A stretch of 50,896 bases of DNA from Lachnospiraceae bacterium UBA4260 (GCA_002395235.1 DGWK01000005.1:28992-79887), one strand, 5' to 3'. Positions 7,963 to 16,754 are shown, counted from the first letter of the stretch. Made by a program: numbers and translations. Notes: generated by a model from the sequence alone, not told the origin.

Positions 7963-10900
7963 TTATTTCAGCACTCCGTCACTTCCGAAAGTGTAAGACT
8001 TACCGTCAATGGTCCGTGTGCCCGTGACCATCTTATTGTTGGAATCGAAGTAGTACTTCTTGCCGTCGATGGTCTGCCATCCCGTGACGAGCGCGCCGTT
8101 CGAAGGACTCAGGTAGTACCACGCGTTGTTTTCGGCCACCCATTCCCAGCCGGTGTGCATGTAACCGCTGATGGGGTCAAAATAGTACTTCTTGCCATTG
8201 ATTCTCTTCCAGCGAAGATACATCTTGCCGTCAGAGGTAAAGTAGTACATTTTGCCGCTGATCTTCTTCCAGCCGGTCAGGCGGACACCGTTTGCATTGA
8301 AGTAATAGATGTCGCCGTCAATGTTCTGGAAGCAGCTGGTCAGATAAGAACTGCCGACCTTGAACTTATAGTCGGTGCCTGATTTGACCCAAGTGCCCGT
8401 GGTCGACTTGGTATATTCGGCGCCGGGGTTGTTGGGCAGACAGCTGAAGTGGACAATCTGTCTGCAGGAGCTCGGTGCATCGCTGAGGATGACGCCGTAT
8501 CCTGCCGCGCATTCCACGACCTTGCCTCCGCCGAGGTAGATCATGACATGGCTGTTGCTGCTCTGTGTGCCCTTGCCGGTGCAGATGATGTCACCGGGGG
8601 ATGCCTTGCTGACGTCTGTTCCGATGTTGACGCCGCCCGGATAGGTGCTGGGATCGTTGCCCCACTGGTAAGAGTGGATAAAATCTTCTCCTGCCAGGCC
8701 GTATTTGTACAGAACATGGTAGACAAACCATGAGCAGTCCGTCTTGCCGCCCGAGATCAGTCTGCGGAAGCGAAGACCGTTCGGGTCATTGTTGGTGACG
8801 GAAGAGGCGTAATCCATTTTGCCGACAAAGTAAGTCGCGTAAGCGAGCATGCTGTTGACAAAGGCCGCGTTTCTCTTCGTCGTCACGTCGAAAGGCATAT
8901 CGCTGTCCGTGCTCTTGGCCCAGGTGTTTGTCACAGCGGATGTCACATAAGGACTGCTGTTCCAGATGATCTTGGTGGACGTAGCCGTGGCAGTGCTCGT
9001 GGTGCCGCCAACCGCACTCCCGGAAACGAGAACACCGCTGGAATTAAAGGTGCATACCTGCCCGTTGATGGTCTGTTTTCCGGTCACCATGACGCCGTTT
9101 GTGCCAAAATAGTACTTTTTGCCGCCAATAGTCTGCCAGCCGGTGTACATATAGGCGTCCTTCGGGTGGAAGTAATACTTTCGTCCGCCAATCGTCTGCC
9201 ATCCAGTCTTGGCATAGAAATCGTTCGGCGTCAGATAGTACATCTTGCCGCCTATGAGCTTCCATCCTTCAAGGAGATAACCGTACTTTGAACTCAGATA
9301 GTACCAGGCGTTGTTCTCTTCAACCCACTCCCAGCCGGTGTGCATGTGGCCGTCGACAGGGTCAAAGTAATATTTCTTATTGTTAATGCGCTTCCAGCGG
9401 TAAAGACGTTTGCCGTTACCGTCAAAGTAGTAGGTCTTACCGCCAATGGATTTGAAACCGGTGACGCGGTAACCGTTGGAATCAAAGTAGTAGGTCTCGC
9501 CGCTGATGGTCAGCATCTGATTCGCTACATAAGTGGTTCCCTTCTGGTACTTATAACCGGATCCGACCTTGACCCATCCGGTCTTGTTTCCGCTGGCCGC
9601 GAGAGAGGAGGTACCGGAAGAAGTGGTCCCCGAAGTATTGGCGGGTGCAGTCGTTGCCGTGGTTCCTGTCTTGCTGCCGGTGGTCGAACCTGCTGTGGTG
9701 GTCGACGCAGTAGTATTGGTGTCTGCAGGCATTCCTGCGGACGAACTCGTGAGAACACCGCTGCTGTTAAACACATAGGTCCTGCCGTCGATGACCTGCT
9801 TTCCGGTCAGCATAACGCCCTTCGAGTTAAAATAGTACTTCTTGCCGCTGATCGTCTGCCAGCCGGTTAACATATAGGCGTCTGTCGGGTGGAAATAATA
9901 CCTGCGGCCGTTAATGGTCTGCCATCCTGTCTTGGCATAGTAATCGTTCGGCGTCAGATAGTACATCTTGCCGCCTATGAGCTTCCATCCTTCGAGGAGA
10001 TAGCCGTATTTGCTGCTCAGATAATACCAGGCATTTTTTTCGGGTACCCATATCCACCCGGTGTGCATATAACCGCTTTGGGGATCAAAATAGTACTTCT
10101 TGCCATTGATTCGCTTCCAGCGCAGGTACATTTTGCCTTCTGCAGTAAAGTAATACAACTTACCGCCGATCTTCTTCCAGCCGGTCAGGCGGTATCCGTC
10201 CGCGTTGAAATAATAGGTGTCGCCGTCAATGGTCTGGAATTTACTCTTGCTGTAGGAGCCGTCTTTATTGCGGTATTTGACACCGCCGGAAGTCTCAATG
10301 AACTTAGCTACGTAAGAATACCTTTTGGGGAGAGCGGTTGTCGAGTTGCTTGCGGATACCGTAGCAGCCGTCGCCTTCATTTTGGCGGTGATATGATAAT
10401 CCAGTGCGTCATTGAACTGATAGGATACAGTGTTGACGATGTTGCCGCTGCTGTCCTTGATATTAGCCGACACCGTGCGCATGTTTCGTTCACCGGCAAC
10501 ACTGATGTGGCCGGCTTTGACAGAAAAGGTGAGCATGCCGTTGTATCTTGTGCTGTAAATATTGCAGGTATTCTTGAGGTTGTTGATCGGTGTCTGCACC
10601 CATCCGCCGCCGAAGGACGAGGGGCTGTCTCCGAGCCAGTTATAGTAAGCAAACGAGGGGTTCACTTTTTTGACAAATGCAGCCGTATTACTGGAATTTC
10701 CGCCGTGGTGGTTGAATTTGAAAATATCGGCGCTGATGTCGATCCCGCTCGCTATAATCTGATTCTCAACTTCACTCTCAATATCGCCGCAGGTGAGGTA
10801 GGAGACCGTTCCGGCAGTAACTTTTGTGACCAGAGAGTTATTGTTGATATAACTGGCGTCATAAGTGTTGCTGTTGTAGGTGCATCCCCAGAGAACCTTG

Positions 10901-11445
10901 ACCGTGGCTTCTCCGACCTTAAAAGTAGACCCTTTTTTGAGATAGACGATCTTGCAGCCGTTTTCATTGGCCGTATTGACGATGTCATTGTATCCGTTGA
11001 GGAAATCCTTGCAATAGCTTGTGGACTGCGCACCCCTCTTTACGTAAGCGGGATCGGGAAGATAGACCGTGCCTACATGGAATCTTGAATCATCAATGAT
11101 CGTGGAAATCTGATCCATATGGTCATAATGATAATGGGAGAGATAAATATCGAAGTTATAGAAGTGATGGTCGTCCAGATAATTGATCAGTGTGTCGTAC
11201 TTATCTCTGATATAAGTGTCCATCAGAAGGTTCTTGCCGCCGCTGGAAAGCATTGTGCTGTCGCCCCAGACACCGGCGTCGCCGAAATCGATGGGCGTGA
11301 TCTGCATATTTCCGCTCGCCGCCTTGGCGGGAATGACCGGCGCGACCGATGAGAAGGCCATCATGACGGCCATAGCGATCAGAAAGAGAGAACGCCCAAT
11401 AGAAGATAATAGACGGTGTTTCCCTGAAGAATTTTGTCTGTTCAT
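7963..11445 (-). CDS. Secreted MBL-fold / NlpC-P60 protein with three blocks of cell-wall-binding repeats
   Basis: A 1160-aa exported protein. Signal peptide 1-42 ends in AKA. A metallo-beta-lactamase-fold domain follows (about 45-330) with HYHYDHMD (104-111), a CGD motif and FKFNHHGGN; these resemble the catalytic domain of the pneumococcal phosphorylcholine esterase Pce/CbpE. Aromatic GW/YYF cell-wall-binding repeats form block 1 (about 375-560), then a Ser/Thr linker (570-615), block 2 (618-808), an NlpC/P60-like domain (about 818-1008; TDCSWFVYHV for the Cys, NSHVMIYLGGGKVVE for the His) and block 3 (1018-1160). It probably binds choline-like or glycan wall decorations and cleaves peptidoglycan and/or a phosphoester. 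Blocks 1 and 2 are near-duplicates at DNA level. Both catalytic roles are inferred from motifs. Confidence 0.85.
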   Translation of the reverse strand: MNRQNSSGKHRLLSSIGRSLFLIAMAVMMAFSSVAPVIPAKAASGNMQITPIDFGDAGVWGDSTMLSSGGKNLLMDTYIRDKYDTLINYLDDHHFYNFDIYLSHYHYDHMDQISTIIDDSRFHVGTVYLPDPAYVKRGAQSTSYCKDFLNGYNDIVNTANENGCKIVYLKKGSTFKVGEATVKVLWGCTYNSNTYDASYINNNSLVTKVTAGTVSYLTCGDIESEVENQIIASGIDISADIFKFNHHGGNSSNTAAFVKKVNPSFAYYNWLGDSPSSFGGGWVQTPINNLKNTCNIYSTRYNGMLTFSVKAGHISVAGERNMRTVSANIKDSSGNIVNTVSYQFNDALDYHITAKMKATAATVSASNSTTALPKRYSYVAKFIETSGGVKYRNKDGSYSKSKFQTIDGDTYYFNADGYRLTGWKKIGGKLYYFTAEGKMYLRWKRINGKKYYFDPQSGYMHTGWIWVPEKNAWYYLSSKYGYLLEGWKLIGGKMYYLTPNDYYAKTGWQTINGRRYYFHPTDAYMLTGWQTISGKKYYFNSKGVMLTGKQVIDGRTYVFNSSGVLTSSSAGMPADTNTTASTTTAGSTTGSKTGTTATTAPANTSGTTSSGTSSLAASGNKTGWVKVGSGYKYQKGTTYVANQMLTISGETYYFDSNGYRVTGFKSIGGKTYYFDGNGKRLYRWKRINNKKYYFDPVDGHMHTGWEWVEENNAWYYLSSKYGYLLEGWKLIGGKMYYLTPNDFYAKTGWQTIGGRKYYFHPKDAYMYTGWQTIGGKKYYFGTNGVMVTGKQTINGQVCTFNSSGVLVSGSAVGGTTSTATATSTKIIWNSSPYVTSAVTNTWAKSTDSDMPFDVTTKRNAAFVNSMLAYATYFVGKMDYASSVTNNDPNGLRFRRLISGGKTDCSWFVYHVLYKYGLAGEDFIHSYQWGNDPSTYPGGVNIGTDVSKASPGDIICTGKGTQSSNSHVMIYLGGGKVVECAAGYGVILSDAPSSCRQIVHFSCLPNNPGAEYTKSTTGTWVKSGTDYKFKVGSSYLTSCFQNIDGDIYYFNANGVRLTGWKKISGKMYYFTSDGKMYLRWKRINGKKYYFDPISGYMHTGWEWVAENNAWYYLSPSNGALVTGWQTIDGKKYYFDSNNKMVTGTRTIDGKSYTFGSDGVLK

Positions 11446-11460
11446 AGTTACCCCTGACTG

Positions 11461-11523
11461 CCCCGATGTTATACAATCGGGGTCGATTCTAATACTCTTA
11501 GATTACGTACCAGAATAAGAGTA
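11461..11523. promoter_or_regulatory. Two dyads upstream of the surface-protein gene
   Basis: CCCCGAT/ATCGGGG (11461-11482, 8-nt loop) lies 16 nt before the start codon. TACTCTTA/TAAGAGTA (11493-11523, 15-nt centre) lies further upstream in AT-rich DNA. The first is probably a 5' UTR hairpin; the second could be an operator. No convincing promoter was assigned. Confidence 0.5.
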
Positions 11524-11589
11524 ACATATAATTACAAAAATGTTAAGAAAATTTTAAAATAATATATAGAAACAATTGCAAAACTGACA

Positions 11590-12009
11590 CTATTTTGAAT
11601 TATTTAGTAATACCACGCCGGCAATATACAGGATCAGGCCGGCAAAAAGCATGACAAAACCCGCCGCCATCATCGCGGTCTGGTATACGGAGGAATTGCC
11701 CGCGATATCGAATACGCCGCGAAGGAGGCTGCTTACCGTGACCATCGCCGCGCCCGTGTTCCACATAAGTCTGCACAGAAGGCCGGGGCCGGGTATCTGC
11801 GGCAGGAAGGTGAAAAACGCGCAGGGCAGCACACACAGGACCAGCGGCCAGACGAAGAGAAAAGTCATGAAAGGCGAGTGGACGCCGTGAGAGAACAGGT
11901 TATAGATCATATAAAAGAGCAGGCAGAAAAGGGTGCAGCAAGCGGAAACAAACAGTGCCCGCCGCATACTTTTGCTGTCATTTTCACTTGCCAATATAGA
12001 CGATATCAC
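11590..12009 (-). CDS. Small integral membrane protein, unknown function
   Basis: A 139-aa protein with about four hydrophobic helices (near residues 18-36, 45-68, 84-100 and 110-134) and no recognisable family motif. The start is a GTG at 12009 inside the end of the upstream NAGPA gene (26-nt overlap), supported by GGAAAGGAA 6 nt before it; an in-frame ATG at 11967 is an alternative without a clear ribosome-binding site. The overlap implies translational coupling, so a function linked to the envelope protein upstream is plausible. About 145 bp of AT-rich DNA separates it from the surface-protein gene. I do not recognise the family. Confidence 0.7.
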   Translation of the reverse strand: MISSILASENDSKSMRRALFVSACCTLFCLLFYMIYNLFSHGVHSPFMTFLFVWPLVLCVLPCAFFTFLPQIPGPGLLCRLMWNTGAAMVTVSSLLRGVFDIAGNSSVYQTAMMAAGFVMLFAGLILYIAGVVLLNNSK

Positions 12010-13081
12010 TGACGTTCCTTTCCGCGATCGTGTCGCCGAATGTTGTGGGGCGGTTCAGGACCTTGCCGTTGAACCACATGGTGGAGGAGCCGCCCCCGTC
12101 CAGATTATAGGCGGTGACGCACCCCATTTCTTTCATCAGGTCGGCCAGTTCCAGGAGGGAGAGACCGGTGCTCTCATCGGTCCGGCCGTCCGAGACTACA
12201 AATAGATAGTGCAGGGGAGAAATGACGCCGAAGGCGGTCCTCGGATTTGTGACCTGAGCCCGCTCGACTTCGTCGCCTCCCGAGACGCTGACTTCTCCGT
12301 CGATCACAAGGCCGGGGCCGAAGGAGAAAATATCGACCGCCCCCGAGTCCCGGATCTCTTCTGCGGTGTAATCCGCTTCCCGCAGGATCCTGACAGTGCC
12401 GTCCTCATACAGGACCAGATCCTCCTGATCAGGATCTTTGCCCGGAACGGAGCGGTAGAGATATCCGTTTCTCATCACATATCCGGTATCGCGGAATCCG
12501 TAGTAATCCCCGTTGACCGCAAAGATTGCACCGTTCTGCTCCGCAATATTGGAAGTGGTATCAGTGAGGTTGCGGCCAAAAGAGCCTTCGGCGAGGGCTG
12601 TCTTAAGAAAGGCCGGGTCGTTTAAGATGATGTTCGCTATGTAGACATCGGTGTCGAGCGTCCTCATGTAACTGATCTCGATGTAGATCTGGCCGTCGTC
12701 GTAGGAAGTATCCGTAATGACCGGTTCGGTCAACACCTCTCTCGGGGCTTCGCCGCCGGCTTCTGACTCGGTCGCAGGCTCTGCCTGCGTGTCCTGAGAC
12801 TTTTCGGCAGGGGATGAAGACGCCTCATCCTGCGGATCGGCCGGCGTCTCCTGCTGCGAATCGGATTGTGCCTCCTGCTGTGAATCTGTCTGCGCCGGGA
12901 CGGCCGTTGTCTGATCGGCCTTGACGATATCCCTCGGGATCACAAAAGCGTCAAGGAGGGCCCAAAGGGTCCAGATCACAATGACTGCCGTCGCTGTGAT
13001 GCACCATGCCCGGGTGAACCGCTCTCTATATATTTTGACAGGGGTGCTTTGCCCCGTTCGCTTTGTTCTGTGATGCTTCAT
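11984..13081 (-). CDS. Membrane-anchored phosphodiester glycosidase (NAGPA) domain protein
   Basis: A 365-aa protein with one N-terminal membrane anchor (about 25-48), a Ser/Gln/Glu/Ala/Pro-rich low-complexity linker (about 55-115) and a C-terminal NAGPA domain (about 150-365). Diagnostic segments are FAVNGDYYGFR, the NPRTAFGVI strand, and YNLDGGGSSTMWFNG. Related bacterial proteins act outside the membrane on phosphodiester-linked sugars such as wall or capsule glycans. The predicted extracellular side and neighbouring wall-binding gene suggest cell-surface glycan processing. The substrate is unknown. AT-rich DNA with a TATAAT on the minus strand lies upstream. Confidence 0.85.
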   Translation of the reverse strand: MKHHRTKRTGQSTPVKIYRERFTRAWCITATAVIVIWTLWALLDAFVIPRDIVKADQTTAVPAQTDSQQEAQSDSQQETPADPQDEASSSPAEKSQDTQAEPATESEAGGEAPREVLTEPVITDTSYDDGQIYIEISYMRTLDTDVYIANIILNDPAFLKTALAEGSFGRNLTDTTSNIAEQNGAIFAVNGDYYGFRDTGYVMRNGYLYRSVPGKDPDQEDLVLYEDGTVRILREADYTAEEIRDSGAVDIFSFGPGLVIDGEVSVSGGDEVERAQVTNPRTAFGVISPLHYLFVVSDGRTDESTGLSLLELADLMKEMGCVTAYNLDGGGSSTMWFNGKVLNRPTTFGDTIAERNVSDIVYIGK

Positions 13082-13124
13082 ATCTGTACTGTACCTGTTG
13101 CCTGTTGTTAGTTAAGCGCCTATT

Positions 13125-13130
13125 ATTATA
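13125..13130 (-). promoter_or_regulatory. Candidate -10 element for the NAGPA operon
   Basis: The minus strand reads TATAAT about 43 bp before the start at 13081. The -35 region is weak, so this is a position-based call. Confidence 0.4.
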
Positions 13131-13182
13131 GCGTATTAAGGGCAAAAGAAAATCAAAATAAAGTGACAATTCTGTGAAGTTC

Positions 13183-13211
13183 TTTATTATGTAGAATTCT
13201 TTTGCTATAAT
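13183..13211 (+). promoter_or_regulatory. Extended -10 promoter of the class A PBP gene
   Basis: TGCTATAAT gives an extended -10 with a perfect hexamer at 13206-13211. The -35 region (TTTATT near 13183) is poor. Transcription from here would begin near 13218, after the most upstream in-frame ATG (13215), which argues for the internal start at 13305. Confidence 0.6.
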
Positions 13212-13228
13212 ACTATGATGAATTCAGA

Positions 13229-13270
13229 GGCTCGCCGGGCGAGCCATGACAGCGGTTCGCGCGGCGAACC
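13229..13270 (+). promoter_or_regulatory. Tandem 17-nt triloop hairpins in the PBP 5' UTR
   Basis: GGCTCGC-CGG-GCGAGCC (13229-13245) and GGTTCGC-GCG-GCGAACC (13254-13270) are two perfect 7-bp stems with 3-nt loops, 8 nt apart. They lie between the promoter and the ribosome-binding site GGAAAGGA. They may stabilise the 5' end or be a regulatory target. Confidence 0.65.
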
Positions 13271-13304
13271 TACTTATGAATACGGAAAGGAAAAGGTTCA
13301 TTTT

Positions 13305-15833
13305 ATGAATTTTGGCAGAAGAGGAATACGCAACAGGCAGGAATATCTTGCTTCGAAGAGCCGCAAGAGAATGAAAAAGATCATTCTCGGCGTGGGACAA
13401 CTCCTTCTGGTAGGCGTCATCGGGCTCTGTGTGGCAGGCGTCAGCCTCGGAATAGGCGTCTTTCGCGGAGTCATCGACAGCGCGCCGAACCAGACGGTCA
13501 TCGACGTCAGTCCCAAGGGATTTTCTTCCTTTGTATATGACGCGGACAACAACCAGGTCGCGAAGCTGGTTTCTGCGGACTCAAACCGAATTCCTGTCTC
13601 CGGTGATATGATCACCCAGGACCTCGCGCATGCTTTTGTGGCCATCGAAGACGAGAGATTCTATGAGCACAAGGGAATAGACGCGCCCGGTATTCTGCGC
13701 GCGGCCGTCATCGGCCTGACAAGCGGAAACTTTTCAGAGGGCGCCAGTACGATCACGCAGCAGCTGATCAAGAACAACGTCTTCACCGAGTGGACCAACG
13801 AGTCCAGCGTGGAGAGAATCAAGAGAAAACTGCAGGAGCAGTACCTGGCGATCAATCTGGAAAAGACAATGAGCAAGGACACCATCCTTCTCAATTACCT
13901 GAACACCATCAACCTCGGGCACGGAACGCTCGGCGTGGAGGCGGCTTCCCAGCGATATTTTGACAAGCACTGCAATGAACTGAGCGTTTCGGAATGTGCA
14001 GTCATTGCGGCAATCCCGCAGAATCCGACGCAGTTTGACCCGGTCGTCTATCCCGAACAGAACGCCCAGAGACGGGAAGTCGTTCTGCAGTACATGCTCA
14101 ATCAGGGATACATCGATCAGGAACAGCTCAAAGCGGCAAAGGATGACGACGTCTACACCCGCATTCAGGAAGTCAATATCAAGAAGCAGGTGGAAGAAAA
14201 CCGGATCAACTCCTATTTTGTCGACGCGCTCCAGAACCAGATCCTGGCCGATCTGCAGGAGGACGCGGGCAAGACGGCGGAAGAAGCGTACGCGCTTCTG
14301 TACAGCGGCGGCCTCAAGATCTATTCGACGCTGGATCCGGAGATCCAGGCGATCTGCGACGAGGAGTGCAGCGAGGATTCCGGCAACTTCCCCGAGAATG
14401 TCAAGTACATGCTCAGCTACAAGCTGTCGGTCATCAACGAGGACGGCACTACTTCCAATTATGACAGCAACAGCCTGGCCAACTGGCTCATGGAGCAGGA
14501 TTGGGACGCGGATCTGATGTACAGCTCCAAAGACAACGCTTACAGCGATATCGAGGACTTCCGGAATTCGGTCATCGCCAATCCCGACAAGCAGAAATAT
14601 ACGGAAAGCGTCAGCCTGGCGCCGCAGCCGGAGATCTCTCTTACGATCGAGGATCAGTCCACCGGCCACGTTCTTGCCATGGTAGGCGGCCGAGGCGACA
14701 AAGAAGCGAACAGAACGCTGAACAGAGCGACCGATACGCTCCGCCAGCCCGGTTCTACTTTCAAGATCATCACAACGTATGCGCCTGCTCTGGAGACGGG
14801 GCAGTTCACGCTGGCCTCATCGGAATACGATGAGCCTTACAGCTATGAGAGCGGCGTACCGGTCAGAAACTGGTATAAGGGCTACAGAGGCCTTTCCACC
14901 CTCAGAGAAGGAATCGTGCAGTCCATGAACATCGTCACGGTCAAGGTCCTCTCTGAACTGGGCCCCAGAGTCGGCTATGATTTCGCTCAGCAGTTCGGCA
15001 TCTCCACTCTTGTCGACGGCGTCGAGATCAACGGCAGCATGTTCACGGACGTCAACGAGACACTGGCTCTTGGCGGTATCACCTACGGCGTCAAGAATAT
15101 CGAGCTGAACGCAGCCTACGCCACGATCGCGAACGGCGGCTTCTATATCGAGCCTAAGATGTACACACAGGTCTACGACCACGAGGGGAACCTCCTGCTT
15201 GACAGCTCCAAGACAGCAGTCGGCAGAAGAGTCCTCAAAGAGAGAACGGCGTGGCTTCTGACATCGGCTATGGAGGATGTTCTTACATCCGGTACAGGAA
15301 GAAGCGCTGACTTCGGATCCACCATGACCGCCGGCAAGACCGGAACAACATCCGACGAGAACGACGTATGGTTCTGCGGTTATACGCCCAGCTACACAGC
15401 TACTGTCTGGGTAGGCTATGACAACAACGAGGACCTGACGACTTCCGAGGAGCAGGGACTTGCCAAGACCATCTGGAGAGAGGTCATGCAGGAACTTCCC
15501 GGCAACCAGGAGTGGCAGGACTTCAACCGCCCCGACGGAATCGTCGAGAGGACGGTCTGCCAGGTTTCCGGTCAGCTCCCGCTCAGCGGCGTCTGCCCGT
15601 CCGTCAGGGAATATTTTGACGAGGATACGGTGTTCGACGACGACTACTGCGATTACCACTACGAGGAGTACCTCGAGATGAAGCGCAGAGAAGAGGAAGA
15701 GCGCAAGAAGGCGGAAGAAGAGGCCAAGAAGAAGGCCGAGGAAGAAGCCAAGAAGAAAGCTGCAGAGGAAGCGGCGAAGAAGAAAGCGGCGGAGGAGGCC
15801 AAGAAGAAGGCGGCCGAAGCTGGCGGAAATTAA
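13305..15833 (+). CDS. Class A penicillin-binding protein (glycosyltransferase/transpeptidase)
   Basis: An 842-aa bifunctional peptidoglycan synthase of the PBP1a type. A basic N-terminus and one membrane anchor (about 25-50) precede a GT51 domain with IEDERFYEHKGID and EGASTITQQLIKN. The transpeptidase domain has the SxxK box in RQPGSTFKI, SMN as the SxN motif, and AGKTGTTSDENDVWF. The C-terminus ends in about 50 residues of charged Lys/Glu/Ala repeats, probably a helical extracytoplasmic tail. The start at 13305 is preferred because the likely transcription start lies after the first in-frame ATG at 13215, and GGAAAGGAAAAGG precedes 13305. A terminator-like hairpin overlaps the stop. Confidence 0.94.
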   Translation: MNFGRRGIRNRQEYLASKSRKRMKKIILGVGQLLLVGVIGLCVAGVSLGIGVFRGVIDSAPNQTVIDVSPKGFSSFVYDADNNQVAKLVSADSNRIPVSGDMITQDLAHAFVAIEDERFYEHKGIDAPGILRAAVIGLTSGNFSEGASTITQQLIKNNVFTEWTNESSVERIKRKLQEQYLAINLEKTMSKDTILLNYLNTINLGHGTLGVEAASQRYFDKHCNELSVSECAVIAAIPQNPTQFDPVVYPEQNAQRREVVLQYMLNQGYIDQEQLKAAKDDDVYTRIQEVNIKKQVEENRINSYFVDALQNQILADLQEDAGKTAEEAYALLYSGGLKIYSTLDPEIQAICDEECSEDSGNFPENVKYMLSYKLSVINEDGTTSNYDSNSLANWLMEQDWDADLMYSSKDNAYSDIEDFRNSVIANPDKQKYTESVSLAPQPEISLTIEDQSTGHVLAMVGGRGDKEANRTLNRATDTLRQPGSTFKIITTYAPALETGQFTLASSEYDEPYSYESGVPVRNWYKGYRGLSTLREGIVQSMNIVTVKVLSELGPRVGYDFAQQFGISTLVDGVEINGSMFTDVNETLALGGITYGVKNIELNAAYATIANGGFYIEPKMYTQVYDHEGNLLLDSSKTAVGRRVLKERTAWLLTSAMEDVLTSGTGRSADFGSTMTAGKTGTTSDENDVWFCGYTPSYTATVWVGYDNNEDLTTSEEQGLAKTIWREVMQELPGNQEWQDFNRPDGIVERTVCQVSGQLPLSGVCPSVREYFDEDTVFDDDYCDYHYEEYLEMKRREEEERKKAEEEAKKKAEEEAKKKAAEEAAKKKAAEEAKKKAAEAGGN

Positions 15834-15869
15834 AAATGTGTCACGGGGACGTATCTTCTGACACATTTT
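15833..15869. terminator. Terminator-like hairpin with REP-like loop
   Basis: A perfect 11-bp stem AAAATGTGTCA/TGACACATTTT closes a 15-nt loop containing GGGGACGTATC. It overlaps the PBP stop codon. It can serve as terminator on both strands. The loop resembles a hairpin family I recall as repeated in clostridial genomes; that part is memory-based. Confidence 0.6.
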
Positions 15870-15898
15870 GAGGAAGAGGGGCATGTTGCATGAAGCAA

Positions 15899-16265
15899 AC
15901 AGGATTCAGTCCTGAGCGGGTGCGACATGCCCCTTCTAACTTACGTCGAATTCACAGGGATTCACATAGATCCTTCCCGAGTTGAGTGACAGGATTCGGT
16001 CCTGAGCGGGTGCGACATGCCCCTTCTAACTTACGTCGAATCCACAGGGATTCACACAGATCCTTCCCGAGCATAGGAGGGAACCGCATTCCTGAACTCG
16101 CCGTCCGCTCCGATGACCGGACGGCTCAAACAACGGGCTTTCGGGCGGCATGTGTGATGCCGCCCTCATTCCCTCCTATGCTCGGGAAGTATCAGGTTCA
16201 TCCTGCTGCTCATTCGAAGCAAGTTATAAGGGGCATATCGCACCCGCTCAGGCAGATTCCTGCCG
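15899..16265. repeat. Palindromic repeat island: two direct and one inverted copy of an 83-nt module
   Basis: Copy 1 (15899-15981) and copy 2 (15989-16071) are identical at 80 of 83 positions with a 90-nt period. A diverged third copy runs inverted from about 16183 to 16265. A perfect 21-nt inverted repeat (16063-16083 with 16169-16189) closes the inner part. Inside it are two perfect hairpins: GCCGTCCG/CGGACGGC (16100-16125) and GGGCGGCAT/ATGCCGCCC (16143-16165). There is no credible ORF. A non-autonomous mobile repeat or a structured RNA are the main options. The stretch 16266-16417 shows nothing definite. Confidence 0.8.
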
Positions 16266-16417
16266 TAAGGTGATGAATGCCGAGAGGTAGAGTCCTGGCG
16301 CAAGGGAGATCCTGGCAGGCAGATGTACAGCAGTGTCACTGAATAAGTCCTGATGCCTTCTGAAGTCTCAATCAAAAACGCAGTCCCAAAACTGCCTAAA
16401 AACTATAATATTTCTGT

Positions 16418-16446
16418 TTGACAAGAGAAGACCGCTGTGCTATTAT
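16418..16446 (+). promoter_or_regulatory. Promoter of tRNA-Thr
   Basis: Perfect -35 TTGACA (16418-16423), 18-bp spacer, -10 TATTAT (16441-16446), with the mature tRNA starting 30 bp later. Confidence 0.75.
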
Positions 16447-16475
16447 ACATTTGTTGTCGCCAAGACAGCAAATAA

Positions 16476-16548
16476 GCTGGCATAGCACAGTCGGTAGTGC
16501 GTCGCATTGGTAGTGCGGAGGTCACGAGTTCGATTCTCGTTGCCAGCT
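16476..16548 (+). tRNA. tRNA-Thr (anticodon GGT)
   Basis: A 73-nt cloverleaf. The acceptor stem is GCTGGCA/TGCCAGC, the D arm GCAC...GTGC, the anticodon stem TCGCA/TGCGG around TTGGTAG with anticodon GGT, and the T arm ACGAG-TTCGATT-CTCGT. The discriminator base is T. The CCA end is not encoded. A short T run follows directly. Confidence 0.95.
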
Positions 16549-16561
16549 TTTTTATATGAGT

Positions 16562-16600
16562 CCCAGAAGCCATAAATAAAGGCCTCTGGGGCTTTTGCTT
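16562..16600 (+). terminator. Hairpin terminator after tRNA-Thr
   Basis: CCCAGA-A-GCC pairs with GGC-C-TCTGGG with one internal mismatch, followed by a T-rich stretch. Confidence 0.6.
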
Positions 16601-16640
16601 TTGGCATGCTTAAAAGGATTTCCGTGCCGACAAATGGCGC

Positions 16641-16668
16641 AGCCCTGTCCGCTCAGGCGGGCAGGGCT
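16641..16668. terminator. GC-rich hairpin upstream of the YigZ gene
   Basis: AGCCCTGTCCGC pairs with GCGGGCAGGGCT (one G-U pair, 4-nt loop), followed by GATTTTAT. It is probably a second terminator separating the tRNA from the next gene. A TATAAT at 16707-16712 downstream may belong to the promoter of the YigZ gene, but no -35 is clear. Confidence 0.55.
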
Positions 16669-16754
16669 GATTTTATGAAAACGAAGGCACAATAGACGCA
16701 TACTCTTATAATATGGTAAAATAATTTAGTTACGATACTTTTTAGGAGGATCGA

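Noticed and set aside
13215..13304. Upstream start of the PBP gene at 13215
   Set aside because: The likely transcription start lies after this ATG and the region folds into two hairpins; 13305 has the ribosome-binding site.
15899..16071. CRISPR array with 83-nt repeats
   Set aside because: There are only two direct copies, an inverted third copy and 7-nt gaps; this is a palindromic repeat cluster.
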